64,000 nucleotides of DNA. Origin: Streptomyces cellulosae. GTDB taxonomy: Bacteria; Actinomycetota; Actinomycetes; Streptomycetales; Streptomycetaceae. The first letter of the stretch is position 1, and every line of letters begins with the position of its first letter. Below the pieces are notes generated by a model. It saw nothing but the letters and a program-made list of their open reading frames with translations, was not told the origin of the DNA and did no database searches. The translations under genes and the position numbers were made by a program. Shown here piece by piece: positions 8,353 through 17,105 of this stretch. The stretch covers positions 33,513 to 97,512 of the forward strand of contig BNBH01000017.1 of assembly GCA_014655195.1 (NCBI GenBank), in the 5' to 3' direction.

Positions 8353-8382
8353 AAGCTATCACCGGTTGGTGACTGTCGTCAC
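8353..8382 (-). promoter_or_regulatory. hydratase promoter with candidate PaaX operator, site 2
   Basis: TGACTGTCGTCAC (8370-8382) holds a perfect GTGAC-N4-GTCAC palindrome (8369-8382). On the minus strand it supplies a GTGACG -35-like box followed after 18 bp by TAGCTT (complement of 8353-8358), 53 bp before the hydratase ATG. Both the spacing and the box overlap match the acyl-CoA dehydrogenase promoter at site 1. A CGATACGC string also follows both sites on the plus strand. Confidence 0.5.
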
Positions 8383-8496
8383 GAGTGCGCGATACGCCGT
8401 TCGGGCGCCGTCACGCGCGTCACGGAACATCGACGCCTCCGTAACGGTGCGGGCGGGCGGGCGAGGCGGGGTCGCCGGGCGGGTAGGCCGCCGTTG

Positions 8497-8515
8497 CCGG
8501 GGCGCAGCGCCCCGG
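8497..8515. other. short GC hairpin in the 8383-8615 spacer
   Basis: CCGGGGCGC and GCGCCCCGG flank a single A, giving a 7-bp stem with a 5-nt loop. It is the only structured element seen between the hydratase promoter and the ATPase gene, and could end leaky transcription or be a DNA-level palindrome. No gene is seen in 8383-8615. Confidence 0.35.
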
Positions 8516-8615
8516 GCGGTGCGCCCGTCAGGGCCCCGGTCGCTCCCCGTCCCGGGAGCGGAGCCGGTTGAGGCGCGCCGTACCATGGGCACTCGAACAC
8601 GGGAGCGCCCGCTCC

Positions 8616-9059
8616 ATGAACGGAAACGCTGTGTACGAACCCCCCGCCATTCCCACCTCCTGGCGCGTCGCGCTGCCGCACACGACCGCGGCGGTGCCCG
8701 TCGCGCGTGCGCTGGTGCGCACGGCGCTCGCCGAGCGGGAGCACTCCGCCGACTGCGACACGGCGGAGCTGCTGACGGCGGAGCTGGTGGCGAACGCCGT
8801 GGAGCACACCTCAGGGGCCACCCCCATCGAGCTGGTGCTGCGGCTGCTGCCGACCGGTTTCCAGGTGGAGGTGCACGACGAGGACCCGGAGCCGCCCCGT
8901 GACCTCACCAAGCCGAACCTCGAGCTGCCCGACCCGTGGCAGGAGCACGGGCGCGGGCTGCTGCTGATCCGCTCGCTCAGCTCGTCGTGCGGGCACCGCC
9001 CCACCGAGTCCGGCAAGGCGGTGTGGTTCCGGCTGCCGGGCCAGCGGCGCCCGGTCTGA
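8616..9059 (+). CDS. RsbW-like ATP-binding protein
   Basis: A 147-residue HATPase_c fold protein of the Streptomyces anti-sigma/regulatory kinase type. N box: AELLTAELVANAVEHTSG. G1-like box: VEVHDEDPEPP. G2-like box: QEHGRGLLLIRSLSS. There are no other domains, membrane segments or adjacent anti-anti-sigma gene. Family members bind sigma factors or STAS proteins, with or without serine-kinase activity. The ATG at 8616 (MNGNAVYEPP) is chosen over an upstream in-frame start because homologues begin close to the SWRVALPHT segment. It converges on the ornithine carbamoyltransferase gene, with 2 bp between the stops. Confidence 0.82.
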   Translation: MNGNAVYEPPAIPTSWRVALPHTTAAVPVARALVRTALAEREHSADCDTAELLTAELVANAVEHTSGATPIELVLRLLPTGFQVEVHDEDPEPPRDLTKPNLELPDPWQEHGRGLLLIRSLSSSCGHRPTESGKAVWFRLPGQRRPV

Positions 9060-9061
9060 CG

Positions 9062-10069
9062 TCAGGCGACGGTGGCGACCAGGACCGCCTTGATGGTGTG
9101 CATACGGTTCTCCGCCTCGTCGAAGACCAGCGAGTGCGCCGACTCGAACACTTCGTCGGTCACCTCCAGCGACTCCAGGCCGTGCGCCTCGTACACGTCC
9201 CGGCCGACCGCGGTGCCCAGGTCGTGGAAGGCCGGCAGGCAGTGCAGGAAGCCGACGTCCGGGTTGCCTGTGGCGCGCAGCACGTCCATGGTCACCGCGT
9301 AGGGCGCGAGGGCGGCGATGCGCTCGCCCCAGACCTCCTTGGGCTCCCCCATGGACACCCACACGTCGGTGGCGACGAAGTCGGCGCCCGCGACGCCCTC
9401 GGCGATCTCCTCGGTGAGCGTGATCCGGGCCCCGCTCGCGGCGGCCAGCTCGCGGGCGCGGTCGATGACCTCCTGCGCGGGCCAGTACGTCTTCGGCGCG
9501 ACGATCCGCACGTCCATGCCGAGCAGGGCCGCGGTGACCAGGTAGGAGTTGCCCATGTTGAAGCGGGCGTCGCCGAGGTAGGCGAAGGCGATCTCCGTGA
9601 GCGGCTTGTCGCTGTGCTCGGTCATGGTGAGCACGTCGGCGAGCATCTGGGTGGGGTGCCAGTCGTCGGTGAGCCCGTTGAAGACGGGGACGCCCGCGTA
9701 GGCGGCCAGCTCCTCGACCTTCGCCTGGCTGTCGCCCCGGTACTCGATCCCGTCGTACATCCGGCCCAGCACCCGCGCGGTGTCCTTCACGGACTCCTTG
9801 TGGCCCATCTGCGAGCCCGACGGGTCGAGGTAGGTCGTGGAGGCGCCCTGGTCGGCGGCGGCGACCTCGAAGGCACAGCGGGTGCGCGTCGAGGTCTTCT
9901 CGAAGATCAGGGCGATGTTCTTCCCGCGCAGGTACGGCGTCTCGGTCCCGGCCCGCTTGGCGGCCTTCAGCTCGGCGGCCAGCTCCAGCAGGCCGCGGAA
10001 CTCCTCCGCGGTGAAGTCGACCTCCTTGAGGAAGTGACGGCCGGCGAGGGGGGTCGGGACTGTCGCCAT
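9062..10069 (-). CDS. argF: ornithine carbamoyltransferase
   Basis: A 335-residue ornithine carbamoyltransferase, interconverting ornithine plus carbamoyl phosphate with citrulline. The carbamoyl-phosphate motif STRTR lies in [20 protein letters not shown], followed by [34 protein letters not shown], and the ornithine-loop motif [11 protein letters not shown]. It lies directly downstream of arginine deiminase on the same strand, so it could serve the catabolic direction (arcB role) as well as arginine synthesis. The 72-bp gap has its own promoter-like boxes and a repeated heptamer, suggesting separate control. The ribosome-binding site is GGAGCG. Confidence 0.93.
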   Translation of the reverse strand: MATVPTPLAGRHFLKEVDFTAEEFRGLLELAAELKAAKRAGTETPYLRGKNIALIFEKTSTRTRCAFEVAAADQGASTTYLDPSGSQMGHKESVKDTARVLGRMYDGIEYRGDSQAKVEELAAYAGVPVFNGLTDDWHPTQMLADVLTMTEHSDKPLTEIAFAYLGDARFNMGNSYLVTAALLGMDVRIVAPKTYWPAQEVIDRARELAAASGARITLTEEIAEGVAGADFVATDVWVSMGEPKEVWGERIAALAPYAVTMDVLRATGNPDVGFLHCLPAFHDLGTAVGRDVYEAHGLESLEVTDEVFESAHSLVFDEAENRMHTIKAVLVATVA

Positions 10070-10097
10070 GGGGGCGCTCCAGGACTGGGGGACACGA

Positions 10098-10134
10098 ACT
10101 ATGGAAGTCTATACGACTGACCGCAATTCTATAC
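10098..10134 (-). promoter_or_regulatory. predicted argF promoter with 20-bp-spaced direct repeats
   Basis: On the minus strand TTGCGG (complement of 10121-10126) and CATAGT (complement of 10098-10103) are exactly 17 bp apart, 28 bp before the ATG. TCTATAC occurs at 10108-10114 and again at 10128-10134, a 20-bp period (two helical turns), bracketing the -35 box. Arginine genes are classically controlled through tandem AT-rich ArgR boxes about 21 bp apart, so this may be an ArgR site. That assignment is inference. Confidence 0.45.
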
Positions 10135-10142
10135 AGCGCCGT

Positions 10143-11366
10143 CTACACGGCGTCCCGTTCCACCGGGCAGCTCATGCAGCGCGGCCCGCCCCTCCCCCGG
10201 CCCAGCTCGCTGCCGGGGATCTCTATCACCTCGATGCCCTGTTTCCGCAGGTGGGTGTTGGTGGTGGAGTTGCGTTCGTAGGCGACGACCACGCCCGGTT
10301 CGACGGCCAGGACGTTACAGCCGTCGTCCCACTGCTCCCGCTCGGCCGCGTGCACGTCCTGGGTGGCGGTCAGCACCCGGATCTCGCTCAGGCCGAGCGC
10401 GGCGGCGATCGCCCGGTGCATGTGCTCCGGCGGATGGTCGGTGACCTTCAGCTCCTTCTCGTCGCCGCCCGGCTCGATCGTGTACGAGCGGAGCATGGGC
10501 AGGCCCGCGTACTGGGTGAAGGTGTCGCCGTCCACCATGGTCATCACGGTGTCGAGATGCATCAGGGCGCGTCTCTTCGGCATGTCGAGGGCGACGATGG
10601 TGCGCGCCGAGCCGGCCGCGAACAGCTTGTGCGCGAGCATCTCCACGGCCTGCGGGGTGGTCCGCTCGCTCATCCCGATCAGCACCGCGCCGTTGCCGAT
10701 CACCAGCACGTCGCCGCCCTCGATGGTGGACGGGTAGTCGGCCTGCCCCTCGGACCACAGATGGAAGGACGCATCCCGGAACATCGGGTGGTGCCGGTAG
10801 ATCGCCTCGAAGTGCACGGTCTCGCGCTGCCGGGCCGGCCACCGCATGGCGTTGATGGAGACGCCGTCGTAGATCCAGGCGGACGTGTCGCGGGTGAAGA
10901 GGTGGTTGGGCAGCGGGTGGAGCAGGAAGTCGTCCAGCTCCATCACATGGAAGCGCACGGAGACCGGTTCGGAGTGGGAGTCGAGGAACTCCCGCTTGGT
11001 CATCCCGCCGATCAGCACCTCGGCCAGCTCCGGCGCGGGCAGCGTCTCGAACGCGGCGCGCAGATGGTCGGTGGCGAGCGGACCGTACTCCTTCTCGTCG
11101 AAGACCCGGTCCAGCACGAGCGAGCGTGCCCCGGGCAGCTCCAGCGTCTCGGTGAGCAGGTCGCCGAAGAGGTGGACGGTGACGCCTCGGTCGCGCAGCA
11201 CGTCCGCGAAACCGTCGTGCTCCGCGCGCGCCCGGCGCACCCAGAGCACGTCGTCGAAGAGCAGCGCGTCCTTGTTGCTCGGGGTGAGCCTTTTGAGCTC
11301 GAGATCGGGCCGGTGCAGGATGACGCGGCGCAGCCGCCCGGCCTCGGAGTCGACGTGGTAGGTCAT
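10143..11366 (-). CDS. arcA: arginine deiminase
   Basis: A 407-residue arginine deiminase converting L-arginine to citrulline and ammonia. Key features are [48 protein letters not shown], and the C-terminal catalytic Cys in [17 protein letters not shown]. The length matches the family (about 410). The ATG at 11366 ([10 protein letters not shown]) is preferred because AGGA lies 7 bases before it. An upstream GTG at 11399 is open but adds residues not typical of the family. With argF it supplies the first two steps of the arginine deiminase pathway; no carbamate kinase gene is present nearby. Confidence 0.93.
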   Translation of the reverse strand: MTYHVDSEAGRLRRVILHRPDLELKRLTPSNKDALLFDDVLWVRRARAEHDGFADVLRDRGVTVHLFGDLLTETLELPGARSLVLDRVFDEKEYGPLATDHLRAAFETLPAPELAEVLIGGMTKREFLDSHSEPVSVRFHVMELDDFLLHPLPNHLFTRDTSAWIYDGVSINAMRWPARQRETVHFEAIYRHHPMFRDASFHLWSEGQADYPSTIEGGDVLVIGNGAVLIGMSERTTPQAVEMLAHKLFAAGSARTIVALDMPKRRALMHLDTVMTMVDGDTFTQYAGLPMLRSYTIEPGGDEKELKVTDHPPEHMHRAIAAALGLSEIRVLTATQDVHAAEREQWDDGCNVLAVEPGVVVAYERNSTTNTHLRKQGIEVIEIPGSELGRGRGGPRCMSCPVERDAV

Positions 11367-11463
11367 GCCTCCATCCTGACCGCCCAAGCCCGGGTTCACC
11401 CCTGCCCTCGCCGAATCCCGTCCGCCGCACGCGGGAAGCGCGCGGGCGCCCGGGGCGGGCGGC

Positions 11464-11497
11464 GGGGCGCGGAGGTACGGGTGGCCCTCCGCGCCCC
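11464..11497 (-). terminator. strong hairpin after pnkp
   Basis: GGGGCGCGGAGG (11464-11475) pairs perfectly over 12 bp with CCTCCGCGCCCC (11486-11497), loop of 10 nt. It starts 7 bp beyond the pnkp stop codon. No T-tract follows, as is usual in Streptomyces. Confidence 0.7.
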
Positions 11498-11504
11498 GCG
11501 CGCC

Positions 11505-14066
11505 TCACAGGCGCGGGTCGACCGGCTCCGACTCCAGGGCCAGCACCGCGAACACCGGCTCGTGGACCCGCCACAGCGGCTCCCCGTCGGCGAGGCGGTC
11601 CAGGGCCTCCAGGCCGAGGGCGTACTCGCGCAGGGCGAGGGACTGCTTGTGGCCGAGGAAGCGGGAACGCAGGCGGGCCAGGTTCTCCGGCCGGGTGTAC
11701 TCGGGACCGTAGATGATCCGCAGGTACTCCCGGCCGCGGCACTTGATGCCCGGCTGCACCAGCCGCCCGGCGCCGTCGCGGGCCAGGGCGCCGACCGGCT
11801 TGACGACCATGCCCTCGCCGCCGCGTCCGGTCATCTCCAGCCACCAGTCCACGCCGGCCCGCACCGACTCGGGGTCGGCGGTGTCGACGTAGAGCCGGCG
11901 GGTGGTCTGCAGCAGGCCCGTGGCGTCGTGCTCGACCATGCGGTCGATCAGGGCGAGCTGCCGGTCGTGCGGCAGCGCGGCCAGGCTGCGTCCCTGGACG
12001 GCGAGGATCTGGAACGGCGCGAGACGCACGCCCTCCAGTCCTTCGGTGGTCCAGCAGTAGCGACGGTAGGCGTCGGTGAACCCGGCCGCCGCACTCGCCC
12101 GCTCCCGCTGACGGGTCAGCAGCTCACCCACGTCGACCCCTCGGGCCGCCGCGCCCTCCAGGGCCGTGAGGGCGGACGGGAGGACCGCGCCGGCCGCGGC
12201 GCCGACCGCCGCGTACTGGGTGCGCAGCAGCCCGGACGCCTTCAGCGACCACGGCATCAGCTCGGCGTCCAGCAGCAGCCAGTCGGTCTCGAGCTCCTCC
12301 CAGAGTCCGGCCTGCCCGGCCGCCGTGCGCAGCCGGCCGAGGATCTCCTCGGTGACGTCCGCGTCGTCGAAGAACGGCCGGCCGGTACGGGTGTACAGCG
12401 AGCCCGTCTCGCCCCCGGCCGCGCCGAAGCGGCGGGCGGCGGTCTCCGCGTCACGGCACACCAGGGCGACCGCGCGCGACCCCATGTGCTTCTCCTCGCA
12501 CACCACCCGGGCCACACCGTCCTGCTCGTACCGGGCGAACGCCTCGACCGGGTGCTCCAGGTAGCCGTCGAGCTGCGAGGTCGCCGTGGGCGCCATGGTC
12601 GGCGGCAGGTACGGCAGCAGCCGCGGGTCGAGCGCGAACCGGCTCATCACCTCCAGCGCGGCCGCCGCGTTCTCCTCCCGTACGGCCACCCTGCCCATGT
12701 GCCGGGTCTCCACGACCCGCCGTCCGTGCACGTCCGCCAGGTCCAGCGGGCGCCCCTCGTGCCCGCCGGGCGCCTCGGTGCGCAGCGGCCGCACCGGCTC
12801 GTACCAGACCCGCTCGGCCGGTACGTCGACGAGTTCGCGCTCCGGCCAGCGCAGCGCGGTGAGCTTGCCGCCGAACACCGCGCCGGTGTCGAGGCAGATG
12901 GTGTTGTTGAGCCAGGTCGCCTCGGGGACGGGGGTGTGGCCGTAGACGACGGCGGCCTTGCCCCGGTAGTCCTCCGCCCACGGGTAGCGCACGGGCAGCC
13001 CGAACTCGTCGGTCTCGCCGGTGGTGTCGCCGTAGAGGGCGTGGCTGCGGACCCGGCCGGAGGTGCGGCCGTGGTACTTCTCGGGCAGGCCGGCGTGGCA
13101 GACGACGAGCCTGCCGCCGTCGAGGACGTAGTGGCTGACCAGGCCCTCGACGAACTCCCGCACCTCGGCGCGGAACTCCTCGCTCTCGCCCTCCATCTGC
13201 GCGACGGTCTCGGCGAGTCCGTGGGTGAGCTGGACCCTGCGGCCCTTGAGGTGGCGGCCGAACTTGTTCTCGTGGTTGCCGGGCACGCACAGGGCGTTGC
13301 CGGACTTGACCATGGCCATCACGCGGCGCAGCACGCCGGGGCTGTCGGGGCCGCGGTCGACGAGGTCGCCGACGAACACGGCGGTGCGGCCCTCCGGGTG
13401 GACGCCGTCGACGTAGCCCAGCTTGCCGAGCAGCGCCTCCAGTTCGGCGGAGCAGCCGTGGATGTCGCCGACGATGTCGAACGGGCCGGTGAGGTGGGTG
13501 AGGTCGTTGAACCGCTTCTCGGTGACGACGGTGGCGTGCTCCACCTCCTCCACTCCGCGCAGCACGTGCACCTTGCGGAACCCCTCGCGCTCCAGGTGAC
13601 GGAGGCCGCGGCGGAGTTCGCGGGTGTGGCGGCGGATGACCCGGCGGGACATGCCGGCGCGGTCGGTGCGCGCCGCGTTGCGCTCGGCGCACACCTCCTC
13701 GGGCACGTCCAGGACGACGGCGATGGGCAGCACGTCGTGCTGCCTGGCCAGGTCGATCAGCCGGCGCCGGGCGTCCTGCTGGACGCTGGTGGCGTCGACG
13801 ACGGTGCGGCGGCCGGCCGCGAGGCGCTTGCCCGCGATGTAGTGCAGCACGTCGAAGGCGTCACGGGAGGCGCTCTGGTCGTTCTCGTCGTCGGCAACCA
13901 GACCCCGGCAGAAGTCGGAGGAGATGACCTCCGTCGGCTTGAAGTGGCGGCGCGCGAAGGTGGACTTGCCCGAGCCGGAGGCGCCGATCAGCACGACCAG
14001 GGACAGGTCGGTGACCGGCAGGGCACGGCCGCGCGTGGCGGCGGCGGTGGTGTCGGTGGTGGTCAT
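11505..14066 (-). CDS. pnkp: polynucleotide kinase-phosphatase (RNA repair, Pnkp)
   Basis: An 853-residue three-domain RNA repair enzyme. The N-terminal 5'-OH polynucleotide kinase carries P-loop GASGSGKST (residues 28-36). A metallophosphatase domain starts near residue 196 with DIVGDIHGC, then FVGDLVDRGPDS, VPGNHENKF, VVCHAGLP and VYGHTPVPE; it removes 2',3'-cyclic or 3' phosphate. The C-terminal ligase/adenylyltransferase domain has the nucleotidyl-Lys motif EEKHMGSRAV near residue 523. In characterised bacteria Pnkp works with Hen1 to heal and seal tRNAs cut by ribotoxins, with Hen1 methylating the 3' end so that the repaired site resists re-cleavage. The ATG overlaps the hen1 stop (ATGA). 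All three catalytic domains look intact. Confidence 0.94.
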   Translation of the reverse strand: MTTTDTTAAATRGRALPVTDLSLVVLIGASGSGKSTFARRHFKPTEVISSDFCRGLVADDENDQSASRDAFDVLHYIAGKRLAAGRRTVVDATSVQQDARRRLIDLARQHDVLPIAVVLDVPEEVCAERNAARTDRAGMSRRVIRRHTRELRRGLRHLEREGFRKVHVLRGVEEVEHATVVTEKRFNDLTHLTGPFDIVGDIHGCSAELEALLGKLGYVDGVHPEGRTAVFVGDLVDRGPDSPGVLRRVMAMVKSGNALCVPGNHENKFGRHLKGRRVQLTHGLAETVAQMEGESEEFRAEVREFVEGLVSHYVLDGGRLVVCHAGLPEKYHGRTSGRVRSHALYGDTTGETDEFGLPVRYPWAEDYRGKAAVVYGHTPVPEATWLNNTICLDTGAVFGGKLTALRWPERELVDVPAERVWYEPVRPLRTEAPGGHEGRPLDLADVHGRRVVETRHMGRVAVREENAAAALEVMSRFALDPRLLPYLPPTMAPTATSQLDGYLEHPVEAFARYEQDGVARVVCEEKHMGSRAVALVCRDAETAARRFGAAGGETGSLYTRTGRPFFDDADVTEEILGRLRTAAGQAGLWEELETDWLLLDAELMPWSLKASGLLRTQYAAVGAAAGAVLPSALTALEGAAARGVDVGELLTRQRERASAAAGFTDAYRRYCWTTEGLEGVRLAPFQILAVQGRSLAALPHDRQLALIDRMVEHDATGLLQTTRRLYVDTADPESVRAGVDWWLEMTGRGGEGMVVKPVGALARDGAGRLVQPGIKCRGREYLRIIYGPEYTRPENLARLRSRFLGHKQSLALREYALGLEALDRLADGEPLWRVHEPVFAVLALESEPVDPRL

Positions 14067-15526
14067 GCGGCCTTCGCCTCCTTCGGGGTGCCGAGCCGGA
14101 AGACGGCCATCTGGGTGGGCGGTCCGACCTCGGGGTCGTCAGGACCGACCGGCAGGAACTCCACGTCGTAGCCGTGCCGTTCGGCGACGGTGCGGCCCCA
14201 GCCGCGGAACTCCTCGCGGGTCCACTCGAAGCGGTGGTCGCCGTGCCGGACGTGCCCGGCCGGCAGGCTCTCCCAGCGGACGTTGTACTCGGCGTTGGGC
14301 GTGGTGACGCAGACGGTCCGGGGGCGGGCCGACCCGAACACCGCGTACTCCAGGGCGGGCAGCCGCGGCAGGTCGAGGTGCTCGATCACCTCGCTGAGCA
14401 CGGCGGCGTCGTAGCCCTTGAGGCGCTTGTCGGTGTAGGCGAGGGAGCCCTGGAGGAGGGTGACGCGGGACGCCTGCCGCTCCCCCATGCGGTCCAGCTT
14501 GAGCCGCCGGGAGGCGATGGTCAGCGCCCGCATCGACACGTCCACGCCGACGATCTCGGTGAACGCCGGGTCCTTCAGCAGCGCCTGCACCAACTGGCCC
14601 TGCCCGCAGCCGAGGTCGAGCACCCGGGCGGCCCCGGACGCGCGCAGCACACCGAGGATCGCCTCGCGGCGCTGCACGGCCAGCGGGGTCGGCCTGTCCT
14701 CCTCCTCGGCCTCCGGCTCGACGGCGTTGTCGAGGTCCTCGACCTCGCTGTCGTCCGCCTCGGCCAGCCGCACCAGCTCCAGCCGCTCCTTCGCCTGCCG
14801 GGTGAGCGACCAGCGGTGGGAGAGGTAGCGGCGGGTGATCAGCTCCCGCTCGGGGTGGCCGGCCAGCCAGCCGTCACCGACGCGCAGCAGCTTGTCGACC
14901 TCGTCCGGGGAGACCCAGTAGTGCTTGGCGTCGTCGAGGACGGGGAGCAGCACGTAGAGGTGGCGCAGCGCCTCGGCGAGGGTGAGGCCGGCGGCCTCCA
15001 GGGTCAGGCGTATGTAGCGGGAGTCGCCCCAGTCCGGGAACTCCGTGTCCAGCGGAACCGGTTCGGCGGTGACCGTCCAGCCGAGCGGCTCGAAGAGGCG
15101 GCGGACCAGGTCGGCGCCGCCGCGCGCGGGCAGCGCGGGCACCTCGACACGCAGCGGGCGCGGGGCGTCCGGCAGCTCCGGGCGCGCGGTGCACACCCCG
15201 CGCATGGCACTGGAGAAGACAGAGCCGAGGGCGACGGCGAGCAGGGAGGAGGCCGCGTACGGGCGGTCGTTGACGTACTGCGCGAGGGCGGCGTCGGGTG
15301 CGCCTCCGCGGCCCTTGCCCTTGCCGCGCCGGACCAGCGCCACCGCGTCCACCTCCAGCAGCAGCGCCGCCGTGCAGCGTTCGGCGTCCGCCTCGGGGTA
15401 GAGGACGTGTGCCGTGCCGTACGACGTGGAGAACGCCTGCGCCTTCTCGGGATGCTTGTGCAGCAGATGGCCGAGGTCGGTCGCCGGGCGCTGTGCGGAG
15501 CCGGTGGTGCTGATCGTCAGGAACAC
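14063..15526 (-). CDS. hen1: 3'-terminal RNA ribose 2'-O-methyltransferase Hen1
   Basis: A 487-residue bacterial Hen1. The N-terminal Hen1-L domain spans about residues 1-245 and is required for Pnkp ligase activation in characterised systems. An acidic linker follows, then the SAM methyltransferase domain with VLDLGCGQGQLVQALL near residue 300. Metal/RNA-end residues are visible in SEVIEHLDLPRL (near 377) and GHVRHGDHRFEW (near 424). GTG at 15526 (encoding MFLTISTTGS) is chosen because bacterial Hen1 proteins begin with this segment and GAGG lies about 10 bases upstream; the longer open frame to 15634 adds non-homologous sequence. It forms a coupled two-gene operon with pnkp. Confidence 0.93.
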   Translation of the reverse strand: MFLTISTTGSAQRPATDLGHLLHKHPEKAQAFSTSYGTAHVLYPEADAERCTAALLLEVDAVALVRRGKGKGRGGAPDAALAQYVNDRPYAASSLLAVALGSVFSSAMRGVCTARPELPDAPRPLRVEVPALPARGGADLVRRLFEPLGWTVTAEPVPLDTEFPDWGDSRYIRLTLEAAGLTLAEALRHLYVLLPVLDDAKHYWVSPDEVDKLLRVGDGWLAGHPERELITRRYLSHRWSLTRQAKERLELVRLAEADDSEVEDLDNAVEPEAEEEDRPTPLAVQRREAILGVLRASGAARVLDLGCGQGQLVQALLKDPAFTEIVGVDVSMRALTIASRRLKLDRMGERQASRVTLLQGSLAYTDKRLKGYDAAVLSEVIEHLDLPRLPALEYAVFGSARPRTVCVTTPNAEYNVRWESLPAGHVRHGDHRFEWTREEFRGWGRTVAERHGYDVEFLPVGPDDPEVGPPTQMAVFRLGTPKEAKAA

Positions 15527-15641
15527 GGGGTCACACCTCGAGACACCTTCTGAGCTGGGGATGACACCGGGATTCACGGTGCCGGCCCAACGTACAGGGA
15601 AGGGGTCGCGGGGGTCCGCGTATTTTCCGCGCATATGCGGT

Positions 15642-15673
15642 GCGGGGCCGCCCCTTCACGGGTGCGGCCCCGC
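15642..15673 (-). terminator. hairpin after the LLM oxidoreductase gene
   Basis: GCGGGGCCG (15642-15650) and CGGCCCCGC (15665-15673) form a perfect 9-bp stem with a 14-nt loop, 12 bp past the stop of the minus-strand gene. Confidence 0.6.
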
Positions 15674-15685
15674 TCCCGCGCCGGG

Positions 15686-16609
15686 TCAGGACAGCTGGGA
15701 CTGGACCTGGGAGGAGATCAGCTCCAGGTGGTCCAGGTCGGACAGGTCGAGCACCTGGAGGTAGACGCGCTGCGAGCCGATCTCGGCGTAGCGGCCGATC
15801 TTGTCGGCCACCTCGGCCGGGGAGCCCGCCAGACCGTTCGCCTTCAGCTCGTCGACCTCACGGCCGATCGCGGCGGCGCGGCGCGCCACCTCCTGGTCGT
15901 CACGGCCGACGCAGACGACCAGGGCGTTGGAGTAGACGAGTTCGTCCGGGTTGCGGCCGATCTCACGGGCGGCGTTCCGGACCCGCTCGAACTGGGCGGC
16001 GGAGTCCTCGACCGACGCGAAGGGGATGTTGAACTCGTCGGCGAACCGGGCCGCGAGGCGCGGGGTCCTCTTGGCGCCGTGGCCGCCGATCAGCACGGGA
16101 ACCTTCGACTGGGCCGGCTTGGGCAGCGCGGGCGACTTGGTGAGGTCGTAGTAGGTGCCGTGGAAGTCGAAGGTCTTGCCGACCTCGGTGGCCCACAGAC
16201 CGGTGACGATCTCCAGCTGCTCCTCGAGGCGGGCGAACTTCTCCTTGGGGAAGGGGATGCCGTACGCCTTGTGCTCCTCCTCGAACCAGCCTGCGCCCAG
16301 GCCGAGTTCGACGCGTCCGCCGGACATCTGGTCGACCTGCGCGACCTGGATGGCGAGCACGCCGGGCAGGCGGAAGGTGGCGGCGGTCATCAGCGTGCCG
16401 AGGCGGATCCGCTTGGTCTCGCGGGCGAGTCCGGCGAGGGTGATCCAGGCGTCGGTGGGGCCGGGCAGGCCGTCCGCGGAGCCCATGCTCAGGTAGTGGT
16501 CGGAACGGAAGAAGGCGTCGAAGCCGAGGTCCTCGGTGGCCTTGGCGACGGTGAGCAGCGTGTCGTAGGTGGCCCCCTGCTGGGGCTCGGTGAAGATGCG
16601 AAGATCCAT
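15686..16609 (-). CDS. LLM-class F420-dependent oxidoreductase
   Basis: A 307-residue luciferase-like monooxygenase-fold protein of the actinobacterial F420-dependent type (MDLRIFTEPQQGATYDTLL; FFRSDHYLSMG; RIRLGTLMTAATFRLPGVLA; GGRVELGLGAGWFEEEHKAYG; VPVLIGGHGAKRT). The substrate is not predictable. ATG at 16609 is preferred over one 9 bases upstream because AGGATGGAAGG precedes it. It is divergent from the decapeptide-repeat gene, and the 211 bp between them hold no other gene. Confidence 0.85.
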   Translation of the reverse strand: MDLRIFTEPQQGATYDTLLTVAKATEDLGFDAFFRSDHYLSMGSADGLPGPTDAWITLAGLARETKRIRLGTLMTAATFRLPGVLAIQVAQVDQMSGGRVELGLGAGWFEEEHKAYGIPFPKEKFARLEEQLEIVTGLWATEVGKTFDFHGTYYDLTKSPALPKPAQSKVPVLIGGHGAKRTPRLAARFADEFNIPFASVEDSAAQFERVRNAAREIGRNPDELVYSNALVVCVGRDDQEVARRAAAIGREVDELKANGLAGSPAEVADKIGRYAEIGSQRVYLQVLDLSDLDHLELISSQVQSQLS

Positions 16610-16820
16610 GCCTTCCATCCTGCACGGTCGCCGGGGCGGGGGCGCGCGAGGACCCGCGGCGTGCCTCGCCGCACGCCGGTGGCACGGAAGCTCGTGACCG
16701 GGGGTGAGGAAGATCGTTGGCTCGTTCGGAGCCGGAGCGTCCGGCACCCGCGCCGGCCCTGTGACGCCGGGGTGTCACCGTGTCGGCCCCCGGGCGGGGC
16801 CATGGGCCGAGGGGACCGTC

Positions 16821-17087
16821 ATGACGGAGGAGCAGAGCAGTGTGCCGCAGGGGGGCGGTGTGGTGCCCGGAGGGCCGCAGGGGGGCGGGGTGATGCCCGG
16901 AGGGCCGCAGCGGGGCGGGGTGGTGCCCGGAGGGCCGCAGGGGGGTCTGCTGGCGCAGATGGACATGCTGATGGCGGCGCTGAACGCGGACCTGTCCGCG
17001 CTGGACGCGGAGCTTCAGGGGGCCGGCGGGAGGGGTGAGGCGCGGGGGGCCTCGGCCGAGGGGTCGGGCGACAGCCCGGGCGTCTGA
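16821..17087 (+). CDS. small decapeptide-repeat hypothetical protein
   Basis: An 88-residue protein of unknown function. After MTEEQSSVPQ it carries three near-perfect copies of the decapeptide GGGVVPGGPQ, then a short helix-like stretch (LLAQMDMLMAALNADLSALDAELQ) that is the only non-repetitive region and looks conserved, and a Gly/Ala/Ser tail. No signal peptide or membrane segment. The ATG at 16821 begins right after GGGGACCGTC. A small actinobacterial scaffold or adaptor is possible, but I cannot assign a function. Confidence 0.55.
   Translation: MTEEQSSVPQGGGVVPGGPQGGGVMPGGPQRGGVVPGGPQGGLLAQMDMLMAALNADLSALDAELQGAGGRGEARGASAEGSGDSPGV
16851..16940 (+). repeat. three tandem 30-bp repeats inside a coding region
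   Basis: Three head-to-tail 30-bp units (16851-16880, 16881-16910, 16911-16940) differing at a few positions. A partial unit ending in GCCGCAG precedes them. Each encodes GGGVVPGGPQ or a close variant. Being in frame, copy number could vary between strains without breaking the protein. Confidence 0.85.
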
Positions 17088-17105
17088 GGGCTCGTGACCC
17101 GGCGG

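Noticed and set aside
10068-14171. A very long plus-strand open frame opposite argF, arcA and pnkp
   Set aside because: The minus-strand genes have complete catalytic motifs, ribosome-binding sites and correct codon bias. The antisense frame is low-complexity Arg/Gly/Val sequence caused by high GC.
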